A DNA stretch of 28,096 nt from CAZTDU01 sp050248795 (GTDB lineage Bacteria; Pseudomonadota; Gammaproteobacteria; Burkholderiales; SG8-39), in NCBI GenBank assembly GCA_050248795.1, contig JBFWRS010000040.1, forward strand, positions 1-28,096. Reading direction: 5' to 3'. Under the pieces are notes generated by a model. That model searched no databases, was not told the DNA's origin, and saw nothing but the letters and a program-made list of their open reading frames with translations. Positions 22,675 to 28,096 of the stretch are shown piece by piece. Within the stretch, counting starts at the first letter, position 1. Every line of letters starts with the position of its first letter. Made by a program: the position numbers and the translations under genes.

Positions 22675-23924
22675 GTATCTACGGCGTGGATTTCACCTCC
22701 GCGCCCGGCAAGGCAAAGCCGATCACCGTCGTCTCGGGCCGGCTGCAGGGCACGCGGCTCGCGGTCGACGCCATCGAATGCGTGCACGACTTTGCCGCGT
22801 TCGAGGCTTTTCTCGGCCGCCCCGGGCCATGGACCTGCGGCTTCGATTTCCCTTTCGGGCTGCCGCGCGAAGCGGTACGCGCACTGGGCTGGCCGCAGGA
22901 CTGGGAGCAACTCACGCGGCACTGCCGGCGCATCGGGCGCACCGCGTTCGCGGCGGCCTCGGCGCGGCTGCGCGGCAGCCGCCCGGCGGGCGACAAGTAC
23001 CCGATGCGCCGCGGCGACAAGGCGGCCGGCTCGCACAGCCCGATGAAGTGCGTCAACCCGCCGGTGGGCTGGATGTTCCTCGAAGGCGCATCGAGGCTCG
23101 CCGACGCGGGCGTGCACGTCCCCGGCATGCGCGCCGGCGACCCACGGCGCATCGCGCTCGAAGCCTATCCGGGATTCATCGCCCGACGCGTCATCGGCCG
23201 CGCCTCCTACAAGTCGGCGCGCGCAGGCTTGCTGGATGCGCCAAGGCGCAAGGCGCGCGCGCGGCTCATCGACGGGCTCGAGGCGGATGCCGCGGCGCTC
23301 GGTGTAAGCCTGCGGCTCGATGCGCGACTGAAGGCGCAACTGCTGGCCGAAGCGGCTGGCGACCTGCTGGACGCGGCCATCTGCGCGCTGCAGGCCGCCT
23401 GGGGCTGGCAGCGGCGCGACGCGGGCTATGGCATGCCCTCCGCCATGGATCCGCTGGAAGGATGGATCGTGACAGTGCAGCCCTGGAAGATCGTCGCCGC
23501 GGACCGGACCCACGCCGCGGCATGGACGCGGCTGCGTGCCGCGCTGTTCGACGACCTCGACGACGCCTACCACGCCCGCGAGATCGAATGGATGCTCGCC
23601 GCGCGCAACATGCGCGCGTTCCTCGCGCTGGACGCCTCAGGCGCGCCCGCGGGGCTGCTCGAGGTGTCCATCCGCAACATCGTCGACGGCTGTCCCGGAG
23701 AGGACGCTGTCGGCTATCTCGAAGGCCTGTACGTGGACCCTGCGCACCGCGGCGAGGGCCTAGGCCGCGCGCTGGTGGACTTCGCGGCGGGCTGGTTCCG
23801 CGAGCGCGGCTGCAGGCACATCGCGACGGACACCGGCATCGAGAACACGGCCGCGCAGCGCCTGTATGAGCACCTGGGCTTCGCGCGCAAGTGGACCGTG
23901 GTGCAGTTCCTCAAGCCGCTCTAG
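22671..23924 (+). CDS. DUF429-domain protein fused to an AAC(6')-like GNAT acetyltransferase
   Basis: The frame has 417 residues, starting at a TTG that overlaps the previous stop, with GAGGGAG 5 bp before it. Residues 1-265 are DUF429-like (SIYGVDFTSAPG, CGFDFPFGLP, EAYPGFIARR, DAAICALQAAWG), a RNase-H-like fold of unknown role. Residues ~270-417 are a GNAT domain resembling aminoglycoside 6'-N-acetyltransferases: REIEWMLA, LLEVSIRNIVDGC, VGYLEGLYVDPAHRGEGLGR (acetyl-CoA loop), YEHLGF and the final VVQFLKPL. No stop separates them. A strong internal ribosome-binding site, GGAAGGA (23456-23462), lies 6 bp before GTG 23469, so the GNAT part could also be made alone as about 151 residues. Resistance activity cannot be inferred. 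Confidence 0.8.
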   Translation: MSIYGVDFTSAPGKAKPITVVSGRLQGTRLAVDAIECVHDFAAFEAFLGRPGPWTCGFDFPFGLPREAVRALGWPQDWEQLTRHCRRIGRTAFAAASARLRGSRPAGDKYPMRRGDKAAGSHSPMKCVNPPVGWMFLEGASRLADAGVHVPGMRAGDPRRIALEAYPGFIARRVIGRASYKSARAGLLDAPRRKARARLIDGLEADAAALGVSLRLDARLKAQLLAEAAGDLLDAAICALQAAWGWQRRDAGYGMPSAMDPLEGWIVTVQPWKIVAADRTHAAAWTRLRAALFDDLDDAYHAREIEWMLAARNMRAFLALDASGAPAGLLEVSIRNIVDGCPGEDAVGYLEGLYVDPAHRGEGLGRALVDFAAGWFRERGCRHIATDTGIENTAAQRLYEHLGFARKWTVVQFLKPL

Positions 23925-23950
23925 TTTCCGGCAGCCAATACAATGTCGGC

Positions 23951-24550
23951 ATGCTGACTGCATACGGCATGTCGGATTCCGGCAACTGCTACAAGGTGAA
24001 GCTGGCCCTCGAACAGCTCGGCCTGGCGTATCGCTGGGTCGAGGTGGATTCGACGCGGGGCGGCACGCGCACGCCCGAGTACCTGGCGATGAACCCGAAC
24101 GGCAAGGTGCCGCTGCTGCAACTGGAGGACGGCAGCCACCTGCCGGAATCGAACGCCATCCTGTGGTACCTGGCCGAAGGCACGCCGCTCGCGCCTGCCG
24201 AACGCGCCGGCCGCGCGCGGGCACTGCAATGGATGTTCTTCGAGCAGTACAGCCACGAGCCGTACATCGCGGTGGCGCGCTATATCCTGCGCTACCTGCC
24301 GGCGGACTCGCCGCGCCGCGCCGAACTGCCGCAACTGGCCGAGCGCGGCCGCTTCGCGCTCGGCGTCATGGACCGGCACCTCGCCGGGTCGCGTTTCTTC
24401 GCCGGCGCGGACTACTCAGTCGCCGACATTGCGCTGTACGCCTACACGCACTGCGCCGCCGACGGCGGCTTCGACCTCGCACCGTACGCGGCGGTGCGCG
24501 ACTGGCTCGCGCGCGTGCAGGCGCAGCCGCGCCACGTGCCGCTGGGCTGA
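23951..24550 (+). CDS. Glutathione S-transferase family protein
   Basis: The protein has 199 residues. The N-terminal thioredoxin-like domain has SDSGNCYKVKLAL (S8-N12 region as the likely glutathione-activating site), NPNGKVPLLQLEDG with the cis-Pro, and LPESNAILWYLAE, whose E-S contacts glutathione's gamma-glutamyl group. The helical C-terminal domain contains FFAGADYSVADIALYAYTH, the N-capping motif of the GST fold. Likely roles are detoxification or stress protection in the cytoplasm; the electrophilic substrate is unknown. It lies 26 bp downstream of the DUF429-GNAT gene on the same strand. Confidence 0.92.
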   Translation: MLTAYGMSDSGNCYKVKLALEQLGLAYRWVEVDSTRGGTRTPEYLAMNPNGKVPLLQLEDGSHLPESNAILWYLAEGTPLAPAERAGRARALQWMFFEQYSHEPYIAVARYILRYLPADSPRRAELPQLAERGRFALGVMDRHLAGSRFFAGADYSVADIALYAYTHCAADGGFDLAPYAAVRDWLARVQAQPRHVPLG

Positions 24551-24559
24551 GGCGCGGAC

Positions 24560-25972
24560 TTGCTGGACGCGCCGCTCGCCATCGTCGACCTGGAGACTAC
24601 GGGCGCACACCCGGCGCACGACCGCGTCACCGAGATCGCGGTCATCGAGGTAGTCGGCGGGGAAGCGGTCGAATCCTGGTCGACGCTGGTCGACCCGGAA
24701 ACGCCGATCCCGCCCGGCATCCAGGCGCTCACCGGCATCACCAACGAGATGGTGGCCGGCGCGCCCACCTTCCGCGCGCTCGCCGAGGGGCTCTACGAGC
24801 GGCTGCAGGGCCGGGTGTTCGTCGCCCACAACGCGCGCTTCGACTACGGCTTCCTGCGCCAGGAGTTCGAGCGCGCGGGACTGAAATTCCAGGCGAAGAC
24901 GCTGTGCACGGTGCGGCTGTCGAGGAAGCTCTACCCGGCGCATTCGCGCCACAACCTGGACAGCCTGATCGCGCGGCACGGCCTCGCCTGCGGCGCGCGC
25001 CACCGCGCGCTGGGAGATGCCGAGGCGGTATGGCAGTTCCTGCGCGTCGCGGCCGCCGAACGCGGCGCCGATGCGCTGGCCGGCGCGGCAAAAGAGATCA
25101 CCAGGCAACCCGCGCTGCCGGCGCAGGTGGACCGCGCGCTGGTGGACGCGATTCCGGACGGCCCCGGCGTGTACATCTTCTTCGGCGACAAGGGCGCGCC
25201 GCTGTACGTCGGCAAGAGCGTCAACATGCGCACGCGCGTGATGGCGCACTTCGCCGACGACGTGCGCTCGGCGAAGGAATTGCAGCTTGCGCGCGAGACG
25301 CGCTCCATAGACTGGGAGCGCAGCGCGGGCGAGCTCGGCGCGCTGCTGCGCGAGGCCGCGCTGGTGAAGAAGCTGCAGCCGGCATTCAACCGCCGGCTGC
25401 GCCGCGATGCGGGCCTGTGTTCCTTCGTGTTCGAGGCGCATCGCGGCCCGGGGCTCGCGCTGCGCCTGGCGGGCGACGAGGAGATCGGCCCGCAGGCGCT
25501 GCCTCATATGCATGGGCTGTTTCGCAGCCGGCGTGCTGCGCTCGCCGCGCTGCGAGGACTCGCCGACGCACACGGCCTGTGCCTGCAGAGCCTGGGATTC
25601 GACCGCAGCCGCGCGCGCCAGGGTGCCTGCTTCCGGCACCAGCTTCGCCGCTGCGCGGGGCTGTGCGCCGGCAAGGAGTCCGCCGACGCGCACCACGCGC
25701 GGCTGGGCATTGCGCTCGCCAGCCTGAAGACGCGCGACTGGCCCTGGCGCGGTCCGATCGGCGTCGTCGAAACCGACGCCGCGCGCGAGCTCACCGAGGT
25801 GCACGTCATAGACCAGTGGTGCTGGCTCGGCACCGCGAGGAGCGAAGACGAGCTCGCCGAACTGCTGCGGGACGCCAGCCCCGAGTTCGACCCGGACCAC
25901 TACAAGCTGCTCACCCGGCACCTGCTCGGCGCCGGCGCGCCGCGCATACGCGAACTGGCGCGGTGCACGTAG
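24560..25972 (+). CDS. DnaQ-type 3'-5' exonuclease fused to a GIY-YIG (Cho/UvrC-like) endonuclease
   Basis: The protein has 470 residues with a TTG start 9 bp after the GST stop. Residues 1-165 are a DEDDh exonuclease: D10 and E12 in VDLETTG, D95 in HNARFDYGF, and H148 with D153 in HRALGDAEAVW. Residues ~195-290 are a GIY-YIG nuclease in the variant form GVY (203-205) and YVG (216-218), with KSVNMRTRVMAHF and ALVKKLQPAFNRR as in UvrC and Cho. The remainder, including a Cys pair (CFRHQLRRCAGLCAG), resembles the tail of this known exonuclease-GIY-YIG family often annotated as polymerase III epsilon or Cho-like. A DNA-repair role is likely; the exact substrate is not known. Confidence 0.88.
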   Translation: MLDAPLAIVDLETTGAHPAHDRVTEIAVIEVVGGEAVESWSTLVDPETPIPPGIQALTGITNEMVAGAPTFRALAEGLYERLQGRVFVAHNARFDYGFLRQEFERAGLKFQAKTLCTVRLSRKLYPAHSRHNLDSLIARHGLACGARHRALGDAEAVWQFLRVAAAERGADALAGAAKEITRQPALPAQVDRALVDAIPDGPGVYIFFGDKGAPLYVGKSVNMRTRVMAHFADDVRSAKELQLARETRSIDWERSAGELGALLREAALVKKLQPAFNRRLRRDAGLCSFVFEAHRGPGLALRLAGDEEIGPQALPHMHGLFRSRRAALAALRGLADAHGLCLQSLGFDRSRARQGACFRHQLRRCAGLCAGKESADAHHARLGIALASLKTRDWPWRGPIGVVETDAARELTEVHVIDQWCWLGTARSEDELAELLRDASPEFDPDHYKLLTRHLLGAGAPRIRELARCT

Positions 25973-26949
25973 AACTGTTCGTTCCCGCGCTGCTTGCCAG
26001 GCCGGGCGCAGGGCAGCGGCTGCCGGCGCTGGAACTGCTGCTTGCGCGCGCGCGGCGGCGCAGCGGGGAATCGATGACGCTCGAAGCGCGCCTGCTGGAC
26101 GCCTTCGGCGCCGCGCCGGACACGCTGCCCGCCGGCGCGCTTACCGTGGCCGCCGAGGGCGGCGACCCGGGAGATTCGCTGTGGCTGCGCGCCGACCCGG
26201 TGCACCTCGCGCAACAGCGCGAGGTGCTGGTGGTGATGCCGCCGCCCGCGATCCGCGTCGCGCGCGACGAGGCCGACGCCATGGTGCAGGCGCTGAACAG
26301 CCACTTCGGCACGGAACTCGAGCTCCACGCCGCGCATCCCGAGCGCTGGTGCGCAAAGCTGGCGGCGCCGGCCGCGCTGCAGGCGCTCACCCCGATGCAG
26401 GCCGCGGGCCGCAAGCTCGACGCGGTGCTGCCCGGCGGCGACGCCAGGCGCTGGCACGCGCTGATGAACGAGGCGCAGATGCTGCTGCACGCGCATCCGG
26501 CGAACACGGCGCGCGAGGCACGCGGCGAACACACGGTGAACAGCCTGTGGTTCTGGGGGCTGGGTGCGGCGCCGGCGAAGCTGCGCGACTACTGGCACAG
26601 CGTCAGCGCGGACGACGCGATCGCGCGCGGCCTGGGCAGGTTGAGCGGCGCGCGCGTGCGCGCCCTGCCGGCCGGTGCCGACGTGCTGCTCGCCGGCCTG
26701 CCGGACGGAGGCAGGCACATCGTCGTGCTGGACGCGTTGCGCAGCGCAGATGCGCTGGGCGATGCCGGGGGCTGGTCGGCGGCGCTTGCCGCGCTGGAAG
26801 CGCGCTGGATCGCGCCGCTGGTGCAGGCGCTGCGCGCCGATCGCATCGGCATGATCACGCTGCACGTGCCGGACGCGGACGAATCGCGCAGCCATGAACT
26901 CGTGCGCGGCGACCTGCGCCGGTTCTGGCGCCGGCCGAGGCCGCTGTGA
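25963..26949 (+). CDS. RpfE-like conserved protein upstream of recJ
   Basis: The protein has 328 residues from the GTG that overlaps the upstream stop by 10 bp; the much longer open frame reaching back to 23866 is a shadow of two other genes. Segments include NSLWFWGLGAAP (about 195-206), LMNEAQMLLHAHP and a C-terminal MITLHVPDADES with RGDLRRFWRR. This resembles the Xanthomonas RpfE family (sometimes labelled phosphoglycerate-mutase-like), whose gene also adjoins recJ. The biochemical function is unknown; the final Asp/His residues could suit a metal-dependent alkaline-phosphatase-superfamily fold, which is inference. It overlaps recJ by 4 bp (GTGA). Confidence 0.7.
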   Translation: MHVELFVPALLARPGAGQRLPALELLLARARRRSGESMTLEARLLDAFGAAPDTLPAGALTVAAEGGDPGDSLWLRADPVHLAQQREVLVVMPPPAIRVARDEADAMVQALNSHFGTELELHAAHPERWCAKLAAPAALQALTPMQAAGRKLDAVLPGGDARRWHALMNEAQMLLHAHPANTAREARGEHTVNSLWFWGLGAAPAKLRDYWHSVSADDAIARGLGRLSGARVRALPAGADVLLAGLPDGGRHIVVLDALRSADALGDAGGWSAALAALEARWIAPLVQALRADRIGMITLHVPDADESRSHELVRGDLRRFWRRPRPL

Positions 26950-28096
26950 ACATCGTCGAGCGCCCCTGGTCGCGCGAGGCGCATCGCGCACTGATCGACG
27001 CCGGCATGCACCCGGTGCTGGCGCGCGTCTACGCGGCGCGCAACATCCGCGCGCGCGCGGACCTCGAGCACGACGCCGCGCGCCTGCTCGCGCCGGCGCA
27101 GCTCGCGCGCTGCGAGGAGGCCGGCGCCTTCCTCGCCGATGCGATCGCAGCGGGGCGCAGGCTGCTGATCGTCGCCGACTACGACGCGGACGGCGCCACC
27201 GCCTGCGCGGTGGGCATGCGCGCGCTGCGCGCGATGGGCGCCAAGGTCGACTACCTGGTGCCGAACCGCTTCGAGCTCGGCTACGGCCTGACGCCGGAGC
27301 TGGTGGACATCGCCGCGCGGCTCGGCCCGGACATCCTGGTCACGGTGGACAACGGCATCGCCAGCGTCGAGGGCGTCGAGCGCGCGCGTGCACTGGGCAT
27401 GCAGACGCTGATCACCGACCATCACCTGGCCGGCGAATCGCTGCCGCGCGCCGAAGTCATCGTCAATCCGAACCAGCCTGGTTGCGGTTTCCCGTCCAAG
27501 CACCTCGCCGGCGTCGGCGTGATGTTCTACGTCATGCTCGCGCTGCGCGCGGAACTGCGCCGGCGCGGCGCCTTCGCGCAGTCAACCGAGCCCAACCTTG
27601 CCGCGCTCACCGACCTCGTCGCCCTCGGCACCGTTGCCGACGTGGTGCCGCTGGACGCGAACAACCGCATCCTCGTCGCGCAGGGGCTGAAACGCCTGCA
27701 GGCCGGGCAGGGAAAGCCCGGCCTGCAGGCGCTCTTTCGCGTCGCCGGGCGGGCGACCGCGGAAGCCGGCTGCTTCGACCTCGGCTTCGTCGCCGGCCCG
27801 CGGCTGAACGCCGCCGGGCGCCTCGCCGACATGGGCCTGGGCGTCGAATGCCTGGTCACCGACGACGCCTCGCGCGCGGCGAACTGCGCGCAGGAACTCG
27901 ACCGCCTGAACCGCGAGCGCCGCCGCATCGAGGGCGCGATGCTCGAGGAGGCGGTCGCCGCGCTGGACGGCCTGCAGGAAGCGCCGGGCGCAACCATGAC
28001 GCTGTTCGAGCCCGGCTGGCACCAGGGCGTGGTGGGAATCCTCGCCTCGCGGGTGCGCGAGCGCCTGCACCGGCCGGCGATCTGCTTCGCGCGCGC
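26946..28096 (+). CDS. recJ: Single-stranded-DNA-specific 5'-3' exonuclease RecJ (3' truncated by window)
   Basis: The first 383 residues are present; the frame is open to the window end. The GTG start overlaps the RpfE-like stop. DHH-superfamily motifs are DYDADGAT (79-86 region), VDNGIAS (about 134-140), TDHH (157-160) and VALGTVADVVPL, followed by GPRLNAAGRL of the DHHA1-linked part. RecJ degrades single-stranded DNA in recombination, mismatch and base-excision repair. The sequence from 26946 to the edge contains no stop or frameshift. Full-length RecJ is usually around 570 residues, so about a third is missing. Confidence 0.95.
   Translation, partial: MNIVERPWSREAHRALIDAGMHPVLARVYAARNIRARADLEHDAARLLAPAQLARCEEAGAFLADAIAAGRRLLIVADYDADGATACAVGMRALRAMGAKVDYLVPNRFELGYGLTPELVDIAARLGPDILVTVDNGIASVEGVERARALGMQTLITDHHLAGESLPRAEVIVNPNQPGCGFPSKHLAGVGVMFYVMLALRAELRRRGAFAQSTEPNLAALTDLVALGTVADVVPLDANNRILVAQGLKRLQAGQGKPGLQALFRVAGRATAEAGCFDLGFVAGPRLNAAGRLADMGLGVECLVTDDASRAANCAQELDRLNRERRRIEGAMLEEAVAALDGLQEAPGATMTLFEPGWHQGVVGILASRVRERLHRPAICFAR

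Noticed and set aside
23866..25962. Upstream part of a 1027-codon plus-strand frame that ends with the RpfE-like gene
   Set aside because: This part overlaps the GST and exonuclease genes in another frame and has low-complexity Arg/Ala composition; the real gene begins at GTG 25963.
1..28096. CRISPR arrays, tRNA or rRNA genes, insertion sequences
   Set aside because: No regularly spaced repeats, cloverleaf-like segments, rRNA signatures, transposase frames or terminal inverted repeats with target duplications were seen.

Overview
This window is high-GC Gram-negative chromosome, most likely from a betaproteobacterium (Burkholderiales, Rhodocyclaceae or Nitrosomonadales type). The evidence is the Lol lipoprotein-release system, ComEC, Rnk, an RpfE-like gene directly before recJ, strong C/G bias at third codon positions and frequent 4-bp ATGA/GTGA/TTGA gene overlaps. 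The taxon is inferred from gene content; no rRNA or tRNA gene was seen.

Layout. (1) 1-2184: end of a DMSO-reductase-family molybdoenzyme operon, with the 3' part of the catalytic subunit followed by a fused iron-sulfur/membrane-anchor subunit. (2) 2185-8883: a type I restriction-modification operon in the order fic-hsdR-hsdS-hsdM, preceded by three copies of a TTACCCC-type repeat. (3) 8974-10510 (minus): a repressor-like protein fusing an XRE helix-turn-helix to an ImmA/IrrE zinc peptidase, followed by a PIN-domain gene. (4) 10664-14534 (plus, divergent from block 3): a HORMA/TRIP13 (type III) CBASS anti-phage operon: DUF457-type membrane protein, TRIP13-like ATPase (Cap6), a small Cap8-like protein, HORMA protein (Cap7), a CD-NTase and the NucC endonuclease. 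The CD-NTase is cut by one in-frame TGA where its relatives carry Trp. (5) 14713-18471 (minus): alpha/beta hydrolase, a small unknown protein, dodecin and comEC. (6) 18508-21765: DUF2062 membrane protein (plus), then rnk, lolD and lolC/E (minus), with a structured ~250-bp non-coding stretch between lolD and rnk. (7) 21786-28096 (plus): FMN-binding HugZ-like protein, an unknown protein, a DUF429-GNAT fusion, glutathione S-transferase, a DnaQ-exonuclease/GIY-YIG fusion, an RpfE-like protein and the 5' part of recJ.

Blocks 2-4 form a ~12-kb defence island between ordinary metabolic and housekeeping genes. No integrase, transposase or att repeat is visible. HsdS and parts of the CBASS block look less GC-biased than their flanks, which suggests acquisition.

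The main points of interest are the CBASS locus with its apparently disabled or recoded cyclase, and a divergent single-chain HTH-metalloprotease next to it. That protein resembles a fused version of the CapH/CapP pair that controls some CBASS operons. A 10-bp perfect inverted repeat overlaps candidate promoters in both directions. A DUF457 membrane protein leads the CBASS operon, a PIN nuclease follows the regulator, and Fic heads the RM operon.
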